64,000 nucleotides of DNA from Tricholomella constricta (lineage: Eukaryota; Basidiomycota; Agaricomycetes; Agaricales; Lyophyllaceae): assembly GCA_013368375.1 (NCBI GenBank), contig JAACJP010000002.1, forward strand, positions 2,170,001 to 2,234,000, written 5' to 3'. Within the stretch, counting starts at the first letter, position 1. Each line of letters opens with the position of its first letter. Shown here piece after piece: positions 22,106 to 32,028 of this stretch. The notes below the pieces were generated by a model that was not told the DNA's origin, made no database searches, and worked only from the letters and a program-made list of their open reading frames with translations. The position numbers and the translations under genes were made by a program.

Positions 22106-25087
22106 GTGGAAGTCGGACTGGTAGCTGGTGGCCAAAGCCCACCAGCTCAGAATCTCTTAGGACTAGAATCTGGAGAATTCCGGCCGAGCTCGCGCAGCAA
22201 TATGCCTGGGAACCTGGCCGACGAACTGGCCAGGTCACACCGACCTGGGGCGGCATCCGCGAGATGGCCAGGCAGCCGCCTATCAAGTCGATCGCGCGGG
22301 GTGATCACCCCGACCATCGTGAAGGTTGAATCGGACCAGGACGATTTATCTGACCCCGACGAGGTTGAAGAAGAAACTATCGACCACGTAGAGCTGGCCG
22401 TGCGTGTGACGCGATTCTGGAAGACCACCGATGTTCTAAGCGAACATCGGCGAAGGCGATTGGAGGAACGAGCAGATAGGATCGTTCTGCGATTAACCGG
22501 AGTAGACACGGTTAAGGAATTGGTCGCGCAAGCATATGCCGACCAATACATGGAGGCGTTGTCCGTAGTATTCACGGAATATAGAAGGAAGTACCCTAAG
22601 GGAACTTCAACCGGGGCAGGCAGTTCAATTGCCGGGACACCCAGAATTACGAGTGTCCCAATCGACAAAGGAAAAGGTCGAGTAATCGACCTATTCACGC
22701 CTCAAGCAATAGCCTCGGGATCAAATCAACCCCTGGATGAGGCGGCTATGGCAGTATCAGTGCTGCATCAAGCGCGGCAAACAGGAGAATCCGACGACGA
22801 TTATCGTCGTCGAGCGGCTGCCGCGAAACGCGAGAGAATGACCCTGGAAGGGCATTATGCGCAACCACAGGGTTCTAAAGGAGCTCCGACTAGTGAAGCT
22901 ACACTAGAACCACCAACTGTGCGCAATGAACCAAGCGCGCAGGCAGCTGGCAACGAAAGTGCGCCAGTTATTCAAGTCCCTAAAGACCCTAGGGATCGGA
23001 CTCCTTTGGCCAAGGAGTGGGACACGCGGGTCGTATATCAGCGATTGAGAAACGCTGATTTATCAAAGAGCAAATTCACGAAGTACGACGATCAGGGGGT
23101 CGTCTTTGAGGGGCATATGCCCGTCGACGAGATGGCGCGGCAATGGGCCTCGCAAACTCAGGGTTCAGAGATTGGAATGAGAATTGGGGCCGTCGGAGGA
23201 AATCCTACGACGGCGATGGCTAACGGCCGTCAAGATATGCGGGTTCGCATTAGCGAACCCTCGGCATCGGCACCGCTTCGAGCTCAGACTCGAGGCTACT
23301 CTATGCCTGCACCGATCCGGCGGAGTCAATCCATCGCGGACGGAATTCATGCTGCAGGAGAGCAGCATAAAACGAAGATGCACGAACGGCTGCATCAACT
23401 GATGCACGAGCGACTATCGGTACGACTATCGCTACCTGACGGGATGAAGTCCCGCCGTGCGGACGCAAAGTCCGTGGGCACGTATAGCGGAAGTGCGAAG
23501 TTCGGCGACTTGGAAGAATGGTTGTCGAGCCTTGTAGTTATGTTGGCTGTGAGCCAATTTGGAGGAGCAGAACGCGACCAAGAGCGCGTTCTGATAACAT
23601 CCGAGTTCCTCGACGGTGAAGCTCGGAAGTGGTACAATCGCCACGTTATTCACGTGAACCGCGATAAGCAGTACTGGACGTTTGAAGACGTCATACTAGG
23701 ATTATATGATCGATTCGTGTTACCGTCAACCATGCAGGACGCCCGTAACGACTTCAATGCCGTTACTTACTCGGCGAGCAAAGGCATACAAGGTTTGTAT
23801 GATGACCTTGTTGATCATGCCATGAACATGGCAGCAAGAACGGATGATTGGACGTTCTTGGAGAAATTCCTCAAGACACTTCCGCGTGAAATGAGGAAGG
23901 CGCTATTTGATGACGGGTTATCACCCGAAATCAACACAGCACAAGAGTTCCTAGCGGTGGGATTAGCACACCAAGCAACCCAGAAAACGGCTGATTACTT
24001 CGAGCGGAATATAACCGCTCAACGGGTTCAACCGAGCCAGCTGAGGAAACCAGACGGGGGGCGAGTGAACGTCCCACAAAACAACTTTATCAATTTTCGA
24101 CGTCCTGGCGCAGCTAACGCGAAGCCATATACCAAACCGACGTTTCAGGAACCACAAGGACGCGGAGAACAAAAGCCCCACGTCGAGAAACTAGCAGTAA
24201 AGACTGGAGATCGTCCGCTACACGATCATACGAAAAATCATGGCCACCACAATCACCCACCTGGCGAGGTGTGCTTTAATTGTGGAGGACTAGGGCATTT
24301 CGCAAAGGATTGCAAGAAGCCCAAGAAGCAACCCCGAGCATTCCTAAGGGCCGCTCATACAGCGGCAATTGACGCAGCGATCGAGGCGGACGACGAAGAT
24401 ACTTCGCCTGAGGAGCCGGATGGACGAGAAACTGGACGCCCCGATACAGAGGCGGACAAAGAAGAAGAGGACGATGAATTCGTAGACATGGATGTCTACG
24501 AGAATGAATATTATGCTCGGGACGATGAAACCGAGCGTATGTTTGCGATGACGGAAGTCATTGCGTCAGAAGAACGCAATGATAAGCCACCAATTCGCAA
24601 AGTGAAAGTGCGGACGGGCAGAGACAAGATCGCTCGTCCAGTAGTATTGATAAAGGACAAGGAGTGCCTTGTCACCTACATTAACGTAGGTGGCCATCAA
24701 GCCTGGACCTTATGGGACTCCGGAAGTACGACTACCGGACTTACACCGTCGTTCGCTCAAGTGGCCGACATTCGAGTGTTCCCACTGGAGGACCCATTAA
24801 TCCTACAGCTCGGAACGAAAGGAAGTCGAGCCACAGTAAACTTTGGCACGACAGTGGAAACCGCCCTTCCAGGGTTTAAAGGCAAGATTTACATGGACCT
24901 GGCTAACTTTGATCGATACGACGTGATCATAGGCACGCCGTTTATGCGCGCTAATAAAGTCGTGCTGGACTTCAACCGTGACGAAGTAATCGTCAACGGA
25001 GTCGCTACACCAGCGACGAGAGTCAAAGTGGAAGATACCGATGGCCGTATTAGGCGCCATCGCTCGTTGGAAAAACGAAAAGAATGA
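22106..25087 (+). CDS. gag: Element 2 gag-protease
   Basis: Frame of 993 codons. The N-terminal third is low-complexity and charged. The capsid-like region has LEEWLSSLVVMLAVSQF and a retrotransposon-gag pattern (EWYNRH-type: GEARKWYNRHV, then LYDRFV). The zinc knuckle CFNCGGLGHFAKDC is at about 24,270-24,315. An acidic stretch follows, then an aspartic protease domain with LWDSGSTTTGLT and DVIIGTPFM. The first ATG-type start is uncertain because the track frame opens upstream of clear homology. It ends at TGA 25,085-25,087 in a leaky-looking context (TGA CTC), and the same frame continues into RT. Confidence 0.88.
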   Translation: MEVGLVAGGQSPPAQNLLGLESGEFRPSSRSNMPGNLADELARSHRPGAASARWPGSRLSSRSRGVITPTIVKVESDQDDLSDPDEVEEETIDHVELAVRVTRFWKTTDVLSEHRRRRLEERADRIVLRLTGVDTVKELVAQAYADQYMEALSVVFTEYRRKYPKGTSTGAGSSIAGTPRITSVPIDKGKGRVIDLFTPQAIASGSNQPLDEAAMAVSVLHQARQTGESDDDYRRRAAAAKRERMTLEGHYAQPQGSKGAPTSEATLEPPTVRNEPSAQAAGNESAPVIQVPKDPRDRTPLAKEWDTRVVYQRLRNADLSKSKFTKYDDQGVVFEGHMPVDEMARQWASQTQGSEIGMRIGAVGGNPTTAMANGRQDMRVRISEPSASAPLRAQTRGYSMPAPIRRSQSIADGIHAAGEQHKTKMHERLHQLMHERLSVRLSLPDGMKSRRADAKSVGTYSGSAKFGDLEEWLSSLVVMLAVSQFGGAERDQERVLITSEFLDGEARKWYNRHVIHVNRDKQYWTFEDVILGLYDRFVLPSTMQDARNDFNAVTYSASKGIQGLYDDLVDHAMNMAARTDDWTFLEKFLKTLPREMRKALFDDGLSPEINTAQEFLAVGLAHQATQKTADYFERNITAQRVQPSQLRKPDGGRVNVPQNNFINFRRPGAANAKPYTKPTFQEPQGRGEQKPHVEKLAVKTGDRPLHDHTKNHGHHNHPPGEVCFNCGGLGHFAKDCKKPKKQPRAFLRAAHTAAIDAAIEADDEDTSPEEPDGRETGRPDTEADKEEEDDEFVDMDVYENEYYARDDETERMFAMTEVIASEERNDKPPIRKVKVRTGRDKIARPVVLIKDKECLVTYINVGGHQAWTLWDSGSTTTGLTPSFAQVADIRVFPLEDPLILQLGTKGSRATVNFGTTVETALPGFKGKIYMDLANFDRYDVIIGTPFMRANKVVLDFNRDEVIVNGVATPATRVKVEDTDGRIRRHRSLEKRKE

Positions 25088-28000
25088 CTCAAAGTAACAG
25101 TAGAGGATGACGACAATCCTGAGGATGAGGGTAGGCCGATAAATAGCCTACCAAAGGATCACCCAGCACTTCTACTATCCGATGAAGAGTTTCAAGAAAC
25201 TCTTAAGGAGGGGGATAAGCCACCTCCGAAGACGAAGAAAAATCAACGACGACAGCAGAAGGCACAAACGGAGCCTTCGAAGGAACAAGAACAGGCTAAC
25301 AAGCCATGCGAAGAACGTCAGTGCGACGATGAAGCGCTAAAGACGAACGAAGCCGACAAGGATACGGGATCAGAACCGTGTTCTAATACAAGTAATCGAT
25401 CATTTTGGGACCGACCCAACCCACACCCACAATATGAGTGGATGTTCGATCCGAGAATGCCACAAGAATGGAATGCAGTAATAGCGTCCATGCGGGCACA
25501 CGAAGGACGGAACGTAGGCACGCTAGGAAAAGCGTACCGAAATCCTCGGCCTGAGGAAGTGTCCGAGCCAACGGAAATGAACTTTCCGGTGAATACACAA
25601 CGGGCGAAACGGCCGTTATATCGGTTGCCAGTGAAGGACGAGAGTGAATTTGCTCTCGTAAAACTACGGGCTAGGTATGATGATAAACCTAGCAATAAAG
25701 ACACAGCGTATATCCGTGCTGTAAGAATTGTAGAAGGAAAGGATAAGGCACATAATGGAGGCCTTACCAGAGAAGATTATCCACGACTTCGTCAGCAATG
25801 GCATGACGAATTTGAAGATATGGTGGGTGGTACGAAACAACAGTTACCACCCTGGCGAGAAGTCAACCACGAGATAACCCTCGTCGACGACGAGAAACAA
25901 TACCAGTATCATGCACCGAGGTGTCCAATGTCCCTTCGCGAGGAATTCTACGCGAAGGTTAACCGGTATACGGACTCCAAGTGGTGGGAGCCGCGATCGG
26001 TGAAGCAAGCAGCGCCGCTGCTATGTATCCCGAAAAAGGACGGCTCCCTGAGAACACCTTTAGACGCACGGCAACGTAACGATAATACTATAAAGGACGT
26101 TACGCCCTTGCCGGACCAGGAAGTCATCCGTGAGGATGTTGCCCGGGGAAAGATACGGTCAAAGATCGATTTAACGGATGCGTATGAACAAGTACGCATC
26201 CTCGAGAAGGACGTACACAAGACCGCCTTTGCAACAATAGCGGGAACGTACGTTAGCAACATAATGCAAATCGGGGACTGTAATGCCCCCGCAACATTTC
26301 AACGGTTAATGACATCCGTTTTTCGGGACGTCATTGGGAAGTTTATGCATGTATACTTGGACGATATATTCATATTTTCAAATTCCATCGAAGAGCATGA
26401 AGATCATCTACGAGTAGTGTTCGAGCGATTACGCGAACAATCCCTATATTTGAAGTGGAAGAAATGCGAACTGTATTCGGATCGCGTCGACTGCCTTGGT
26501 CATATAATTGACGACCAAGGAATTCATCCCGACGCGGATAAATTGGCACGGATCCGTGAATGGAGAATACCTCGGAACTACAATGATATCCAACGATTTG
26601 TTGGACTGGTGAATTATCTGGGACAATTTCTCCCAGATATATCAGCGTACACTGGACCATTAATGGCGATGACCGAAAATGGGTCGCCATTCTACTGGAG
26701 GCCTATTCACCAACGATGCTTTGAGATGATCAAGCATATATGTTGCACGACACCAATAATTCGGCCTATACAACCGAAGACAGGCGAACCAATTTGGATC
26801 ATATGTGACGCCTCGAAGTCAGGCGTCGGTGCGATGTATGGGCAAGGACCTACATGGATCCAAGCTCAACCGGCGGGATTCATGTCGAGAAAATTTACTA
26901 ATGCGCAGCAAAATTATGCTGTGCACGAATTAGAAACGTTGGCGATTCTTGAGGCGCTATTAAAGTGGGAGGATAAACTTGTGGGATATAAAATCCACAT
27001 TATTACCGACCACAAAGCCCTCGAGTTCTTTAAGACCCAGGTGAACTTATCACCTAGGCAGCGTCGCTGGATGGAGTATATGTCGCGATTTAACTTCGAC
27101 ATCACGTATGTGAAAGGCGAACTGAATAAAGTCGCCGACTGCTTATCGCGATACTTTGAGAGCGATAATCCGCAAGATAGATACGATGTCCACGACTTCG
27201 TAGCCGCCGATGCAAGAATCGACCCCACTGGAGAAGATCTACCAGTTCCACGATACCATGAGATCGTGGAGAAAGTGGTCGAAATTCGAGCAATGAAGGA
27301 CGTAGAGATACGTCGCAGCAAGCGGCTTCAAGAACGCCAGGAGGACCGGGATATTGAAGCCCAAATTATGGAAGAGGCGGCACCAAGTGTTGCATCTCGA
27401 CCATCATCTCACCCTCAGGAGAGTATAAGTCCAACCGAGCGTGAACGCACTGTTGGAGATATTGTGTTAGGGAGGGATACAGTTGTCCCTCCTCCAGATA
27501 AGACGGATGCGAATATCCTCCGTGAAGTTATCCTCGGTTACCCAAAGGATAAACTATTTTCGGCTATTATCGAAACCCCCAAAGACTTTCGTAACTTTAC
27601 TACGAAAGACAAGCTGATATGGACCAAGAACACTGCCAATGACAGCGTTCTATGCATACCGCGAGAGCCGAAGCTCATCACACCAATCGTTGAGCAAGCC
27701 CATAAAACTATGGGCCACTTCGGTGCGGAACGAACAACGGAATATATCCGACGATGGTACTGGTGGCCCTCGTTAGCCACTACCGTGCGTATGTTTTGTA
27801 AAACGTGCGAATACTGCCAGCAGATCAAGACGTCCAACCAGAAGCCGTCAGGGAAATTACATTCTCTGCCCGTACCAACGAAGCCCTGGGACTCCATCGG
27901 AATGGACTTTATCGGTCCATTCCCAGAATCTAAGGGATTTAACTACCTTTGGGTAGTAATTTGTCGCATGACAAGTATGGTGCATCTGATACCTATACAT

Positions 28001-28987
28001 ACGACTATGACCGCAGCCCAATTATCTTGGGTATATCTACGGGAGATTGTTAGGCTACATGGCCTACCGAGTTCGATTGTAAGCGATCGAGACTCTAAGT
28101 TTACATCGCGCTGGTGGCGAGAACTACATAAATTATTAGGAGCTAAGCTCCTAATGTCGACTTCATTCCACCCTCAAACGGATGGACAGACGGAGCGGGC
28201 CAATCGTAGCATTGGACAAATATTCCGCGCCGTCGTGAGGCATGACCAGAAGGATTGGGTAGACCGTGCACCCATGGCCGAATTTGCGATAAACGCAAGT
28301 GTATCGGCCACTACCAAGTTCGCTCCATTCGAGCTCAATAGTGGCTATATGCCATCCATGTTGAAGGAGATACGCTCAGACAGCGTAATTCCAAAGGGAA
28401 TTCGGGAATATGCCGAGCGCGCATTGCAAAACATAGCGGAGGCGCATGACGCTATCATCGAGGCGCGCGTATTTCAAACGCGCGAGGCTAACAGGCGTCG
28501 CGCGGTCGGCCCTGATATAAATGGGGGTGACTTGGTGTATCTATCAACCAAGAATCTGAATCTCCCCAAGGGACGTGCCCGAAAACTGTGCCCGAAGTTT
28601 GTCGGGCCCTACAAAGTCTTGAAAGCCATGCCAGAAACCTCGAACTACACGTTGGAATTGCCGATGGCGCTTATGGAGCGCCGGATACATCCAGCGTTTC
28701 ACATTTCTCTGTTGCGTCCCTACTACGCAACGAATGATACAATGTTTCCAAATCGAACCCATCCGGAGCCCTATGATTTTGGGGCGCCGGATAATCATGA
28801 ATGGTTTGTGGAAGAGATCTTGGGCCATAGATGGACCCCAGATAACACTATCGAATACCAAGTTCGGTGGAGCCTAGGAGACACCACCTGGGAACCGCAC
28901 GCGAACTGCAACAAGCTAGCGGCACTCGACCACTATCTTGAATTGCAGGGAGTAAGGAGCGCGTCTAAGTTGCCGCGACGAGTCTAG
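25088..28987 (+). CDS. pol: Element 2 pol: RT, RNase H, integrase, chromodomain
   Basis: In the same frame as gag, directly after the TGA. The first ATG is 25,442, 119 codons in, and the stretch before it is acidic and free of stops. RT: KIDLTDAYEQVRI and VYLDDIFIFS. RNase H: ICDASKSGVG, HELETL, ITDHKAL, ADCLSRY. Integrase: HKTMGH with CKTCEYC, then GMDFIGPFPES, VSDRDSKFTS and QTERANRS. C-terminal chromodomain: WFVEEILGHRW...YQVRWSLGDTTWEPH, which in chromoviruses directs insertion to marked chromatin. All catalytic residues I looked for are present, so the enzyme part looks active. Confidence 0.93.
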   Translation, partial: LKVTVEDDDNPEDEGRPINSLPKDHPALLLSDEEFQETLKEGDKPPPKTKKNQRRQQKAQTEPSKEQEQANKPCEERQCDDEALKTNEADKDTGSEPCSNTSNRSFWDRPNPHPQYEWMFDPRMPQEWNAVIASMRAHEGRNVGTLGKAYRNPRPEEVSEPTEMNFPVNTQRAKRPLYRLPVKDESEFALVKLRARYDDKPSNKDTAYIRAVRIVEGKDKAHNGGLTREDYPRLRQQWHDEFEDMVGGTKQQLPPWREVNHEITLVDDEKQYQYHAPRCPMSLREEFYAKVNRYTDSKWWEPRSVKQAAPLLCIPKKDGSLRTPLDARQRNDNTIKDVTPLPDQEVIREDVARGKIRSKIDLTDAYEQVRILEKDVHKTAFATIAGTYVSNIMQIGDCNAPATFQRLMTSVFRDVIGKFMHVYLDDIFIFSNSIEEHEDHLRVVFERLREQSLYLKWKKCELYSDRVDCLGHIIDDQGIHPDADKLARIREWRIPRNYNDIQRFVGLVNYLGQFLPDISAYTGPLMAMTENGSPFYWRPIHQRCFEMIKHICCTTPIIRPIQPKTGEPIWIICDASKSGVGAMYGQGPTWIQAQPAGFMSRKFTNAQQNYAVHELETLAILEALLKWEDKLVGYKIHIITDHKALEFFKTQVNLSPRQRRWMEYMSRFNFDITYVKGELNKVADCLSRYFESDNPQDRYDVHDFVAADARIDPTGEDLPVPRYHEIVEKVVEIRAMKDVEIRRSKRLQERQEDRDIEAQIMEEAAPSVASRPSSHPQESISPTERERTVGDIVLGRDTVVPPPDKTDANILREVILGYPKDKLFSAIIETPKDFRNFTTKDKLIWTKNTANDSVLCIPREPKLITPIVEQAHKTMGHFGAERTTEYIRRWYWWPSLATTVRMFCKTCEYCQQIKTSNQKPSGKLHSLPVPTKPWDSIGMDFIGPFPESKGFNYLWVVICRMTSMVHLIPIHTTMTAAQLSWVYLREIVRLHGLPSSIVSDRDSKFTSRWWRELHKLLGAKLLMSTSFHPQTDGQTERANRSIGQIFRAVVRHDQKDWVDRAPMAEFAINASVSATTKFAPFELNSGYMPSMLKEIRSDSVIPKGIREYAERALQNIAEAHDAIIEARVFQTREANRRRAVGPDINGGDLVYLSTKNLNLPKGRARKLCPKFVGPYKVLKAMPETSNYTLELPMALMERRIHPAFHISLLRPYYATNDTMFPNRTHPEPYDFGAPDNHEWFVEEILGHRWTPDNTIEYQVRWSLGDTTWEPHANCNKLAALDHYLELQGVRSASKLPRRV

Positions 28988-29115
28988 ACTGTGGCGCGAT
29001 CATGTGACCACGGCGATCAAGACAATTACATAACCATCAAAAGGTATGACAGGAGGGTAAATATGTTTTTTCGCGCTAGTACGCGTAATCAACTTCAACC
29101 ACCACCACCAACACA

Positions 29116-30072
29116 ATGAACCCCAACCAAAGCTCAAGCAACGACGCGACTCGGGGCGGCGACAGCCGCACCGAATTTCAAAATTTGAACCCGGGAACGA
29201 GTTCAAGTGGGGGGGAACTGCAGGGGCGCGCGGAAAACGCGCCCCCGCATCCTACCTACATGGGGCCGCAGCCCCATATATACCAGTACCCGTCGGTTGG
29301 CCAGATGAGTCAACCGCCCCATCAGGGGCACCAACCATACTCGCCGGTTGGCCACATGAGCCAACAGATCCATCAAGGGCAACAACCACCTATGGGTGGT
29401 TATTATCAACCGTCGATGGCATTTCAACAGATGCCATCAATGTCGAGCCAGATGGGGTACCCGCAGTCGATGTGGTATCCCCAGATGTCCATGCCACCGG
29501 TACCGCAACAAACGCGGTACAATGAATCGGAGCAGATGGAGGTAGACGACCAGAGTCGTCTACGGGCACCGACTCCTCCGGCGCAGGCGCCACGTGGCGA
29601 ATCGTCGCGACGTCCCGTGGCGCAGAACGCAGTTGCATCGAGTTCGCGACGACCGACAGACGACCGAAGAGCGTCGTCTGCATCAAGTTCGCGGAGACCA
29701 TCCGAAAACGATGGTCTCCTCAACTCCATCTTGGACCGACTGGAAGACGCGGGTATTCACCGCGAATTCTGTGATTTCTTGGACGACGGAATGGCGCAGC
29801 TGGTCATTACCCAGCTGCTAGATGGATACGAGGGAGCCCGCGCGGAGCTGGCACGTGTAAAGGCGAGAGAGACGGCCATGGCTGAGCAACTCAGCCTGGC
29901 AAGAAAACGGCCGGCTGTAGCGTCGCCGGATCGAGGGGAGGGACCATCATCCCGACCCATGAAGAGACAGCAAAGGGGGTTGGTCGAGAAGAACGCACCT
30001 CGTACGAACCAACACGGCAGGCATGGAGTGAGCCCAGGCGCCGCCAGGGACGACACCCCGACCAGGAAGTGA
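29116..30072 (+). CDS. Element 2 extra ORF a: Gln/Pro/Met-rich protein
   Basis: 318 codons from ATG, 128 bp after pol. The N-terminal 150 residues are Gln/Pro/Met-rich and probably disordered, with repeats of the type PVGHMSQ.IHQGQQP. Then come Arg/Ser-rich stretches and a helical segment (about residues 195-260) with NSILDRLEDAGIHREFCDFL and ELARVKARETAMAEQL that could form a coiled coil. It ends at TGA 30,070-30,072, where the next frame overlaps. The overlapping frame is open well upstream of this stop, so ORFs a and b may be one protein split by a frameshift. No known family. Confidence 0.6.
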   Translation: MNPNQSSSNDATRGGDSRTEFQNLNPGTSSSGGELQGRAENAPPHPTYMGPQPHIYQYPSVGQMSQPPHQGHQPYSPVGHMSQQIHQGQQPPMGGYYQPSMAFQQMPSMSSQMGYPQSMWYPQMSMPPVPQQTRYNESEQMEVDDQSRLRAPTPPAQAPRGESSRRPVAQNAVASSSRRPTDDRRASSASSSRRPSENDGLLNSILDRLEDAGIHREFCDFLDDGMAQLVITQLLDGYEGARAELARVKARETAMAEQLSLARKRPAVASPDRGEGPSSRPMKRQQRGLVEKNAPRTNQHGRHGVSPGAARDDTPTRK

Positions 30073-31430
30073 GGCGTGATGAACGCCCACTTGATTATGG
30101 TGTCCAACGGGATGAGGACCGAGGGTCGCGCCAAGTGCGCCCCTTACCTGGCCGAGAACCCGAGGGGAGCGGGTCGACGTCAACGATGTCCGCGGTAGTA
30201 ACGCCGCAGGACTCCGCAGCGCGCCCCCTACCGCCCCCGGGAGACAGCCGGGTGCGGAATCCAGAACGAGGCTCCCAGAAAAAGGAGCCTATCGGCAAAT
30301 ATACGTTGCCGGCGCCATTCCCCGCACCACCTACTACGATGGTGCAACCCCCATCGCCGCCTCCTAGCAAAGGCAAGCAGAAAGCGTCCGACCCCTATGC
30401 CGAGGCTATGGCGGAGTCGGATTGGGGCGAGTCGTCAGACGACGACAAGCCCGTCAGCAAGAAAAAGGCTGCCGGGAAGAAGAAACAACGCGAGAATTTG
30501 GCTCGCAAGGCGGAGAAAGAAGCGACAGGGCGGATTCCCGACGAGCTCGGGGTGGTTTTTATAGACAACCGCCACGAGAGGGATAATCGCTTCTGGGACA
30601 TGGTATCGCGGACGATATATGTATCGTCCGCCCAGAACCGGGCTTTTGCACTGGCCCCAGCAGTTCGCATTTCAGAAAGCGAACTGGGGACGGGACAAAA
30701 CTCCCGTCCCCCAACTGGGCGGCTATACGCTGTCGTACCACGCGGGTTCCCAATGAACCCTCGTGAAGTAGACCAGCTCCATACGCTGGTAGTCACCCGG
30801 CCGCGTGGAGTGACGGACGAAGAGCTGGCTCAAGCCTTCCAGCTATTTAGGGAATTTCGGCGATTGTCCTTGATGGTAGCGCCCCATTTGCGCGACCGGG
30901 CTATGGCGCGTATCGCCATGGAGGAGTTCAAGGACGTCGCCCGACCGTTCGATAGACGGTCGCCCATCTGGCAGGCCGGCCCGATTAGGAGGCCTGGAAA
31001 GGCCTTCATTTACCGGCCTGATAAGCCAACGCGCGGTGCCGGACTGCTACAGCCAGGTCCTGGTCATGCATTTGATGTCGAGCATTGGTGTCGACACATG
31101 ATTCACCATGGGCGTATTGGTTCCAGAAACCAATACGGAGGTATTGTCATGGATTACCGGTTCCGCGTTCACCGTCGCGGAACTTGGGGATACGGCCAAT
31201 GCGCTTGCGCCAACACCGAACAGTTTGCGGGCATGGTTTATGCGCATATTCGCAACCATCACCGCCCGCCCATACCTTTATTCAGAGGCAGTGGCGGCTC
31301 ACAACGAGGCCAATCCGGATCGGCCCTTCACGCCGATCGTAGGGCCCGAGGTTATTATCCCTCGCATCCAAGTGAGCGCCCCAGAGGGACGGGTCACGCA
31401 AGAAGGTGTTATCCAACACCTTATCAATAG
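30069..31430 (+). CDS. Element 2 extra ORF b
   Basis: The frame is open from before 30,000 and there is no clear ATG at its beginning. The N-terminal part is low-complexity, with Pro- and Lys-rich blocks (SKGKQKASDPYAEAMAESDW; KKKAAGKKKQRENLARKAEK). A folded-looking region follows (about 30,540-31,100): FWDMVSRTIYVSSAQNRAFA, RLYAVVPRGFPMNPREVDQL and AFDVEHWCRHMIHHG. After about 31,110 the frame turns Arg/Gly/His-rich and unlike protein, while the +1-offset frame (ORF c) becomes protein-like, so the true reading probably switches there. Function unknown. Confidence 0.55.
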   Translation: MRRDERPLDYGVQRDEDRGSRQVRPLPGREPEGSGSTSTMSAVVTPQDSAARPLPPPGDSRVRNPERGSQKKEPIGKYTLPAPFPAPPTTMVQPPSPPPSKGKQKASDPYAEAMAESDWGESSDDDKPVSKKKAAGKKKQRENLARKAEKEATGRIPDELGVVFIDNRHERDNRFWDMVSRTIYVSSAQNRAFALAPAVRISESELGTGQNSRPPTGRLYAVVPRGFPMNPREVDQLHTLVVTRPRGVTDEELAQAFQLFREFRRLSLMVAPHLRDRAMARIAMEEFKDVARPFDRRSPIWQAGPIRRPGKAFIYRPDKPTRGAGLLQPGPGHAFDVEHWCRHMIHHGRIGSRNQYGGIVMDYRFRVHRRGTWGYGQCACANTEQFAGMVYAHIRNHHRPPIPLFRGSGGSQRGQSGSALHADRRARGYYPSHPSERPRGTGHARRCYPTPYQ

Positions 31431-32028
31431 CGGTATCCCAATTAGCTGGATACACCACAGCTACACCTATGGTCTACACTTTTTAGACCATAACTACATT
31501 AATTCAGGTCCTCTCAAGGAACTGTACCGCAGCGCCGACGACGATCGAGTACGTCGTCTCGACCAATTGGGCGTTCCCCCCGCCATTCCGGAGTGGGATG
31601 GGTGGTATCATCCTACCACCGACGACATCACGCGCATCCAAACGCTGATGCACGTGGAACTCCAGAACGAGTTGCTAGACTGTCTAGTAAGCTCGGAATG
31701 GATGCTTGTGGGCGAAGACCCACATTTCCGAGAACTCCGTGTTTGGACGGGGGAATTTCCCCCTCCGGACCTGCACACTCCCGCTTCATCGGGATCGACG
31801 TTTAATAACGTCGAAATGGCGGACCCGGCGGCAGCTAATCCTGCCCCCGCGACATTATCCACAGTCGCGGCAGCGTCAATTGACGCTGTCGAAACCCCAG
31901 TGGACCCCGTGTCGGACCTAACAGGTCCTCTATCACAGGCGGTGATTACCACCAGCCCGGGTCCGGTGGATCCCAACTCCACCGACTTTGATACCGTGAT
32001 GGAGCCAGTGGTCGGGGAGACAACTTAA
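31108..32028 (+). CDS. Element 2 extra ORF c
   Basis: 306 codons, in the same frame as ORF a and overlapping the tail of ORF b. It contains well-composed segments such as LRAWFMRIFATITARPYLYS, VIQHLINSGIPISWIHHSYT and VELQNELLDCLVSSEWMLV, then an Ala/Pro/Thr-rich tail. An in-frame TGA lies shortly before the first ATG. It is most simply read as the C-terminal part of one large protein made of a, b and c. I do not recognise it. Confidence 0.55.
   Translation: MGVLVPETNTEVLSWITGSAFTVAELGDTANALAPTPNSLRAWFMRIFATITARPYLYSEAVAAHNEANPDRPFTPIVGPEVIIPRIQVSAPEGRVTQEGVIQHLINSGIPISWIHHSYTYGLHFLDHNYINSGPLKELYRSADDDRVRRLDQLGVPPAIPEWDGWYHPTTDDITRIQTLMHVELQNELLDCLVSSEWMLVGEDPHFRELRVWTGEFPPPDLHTPASSGSTFNNVEMADPAAANPAPATLSTVAAASIDAVETPVDPVSDLTGPLSQAVITTSPGPVDPNSTDFDTVMEPVVGETT

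Noticed and set aside
29116..32028. Envelope gene of an errantivirus-like element
   Set aside because: No signal peptide, furin-like site or membrane anchor is visible in the extra frames.
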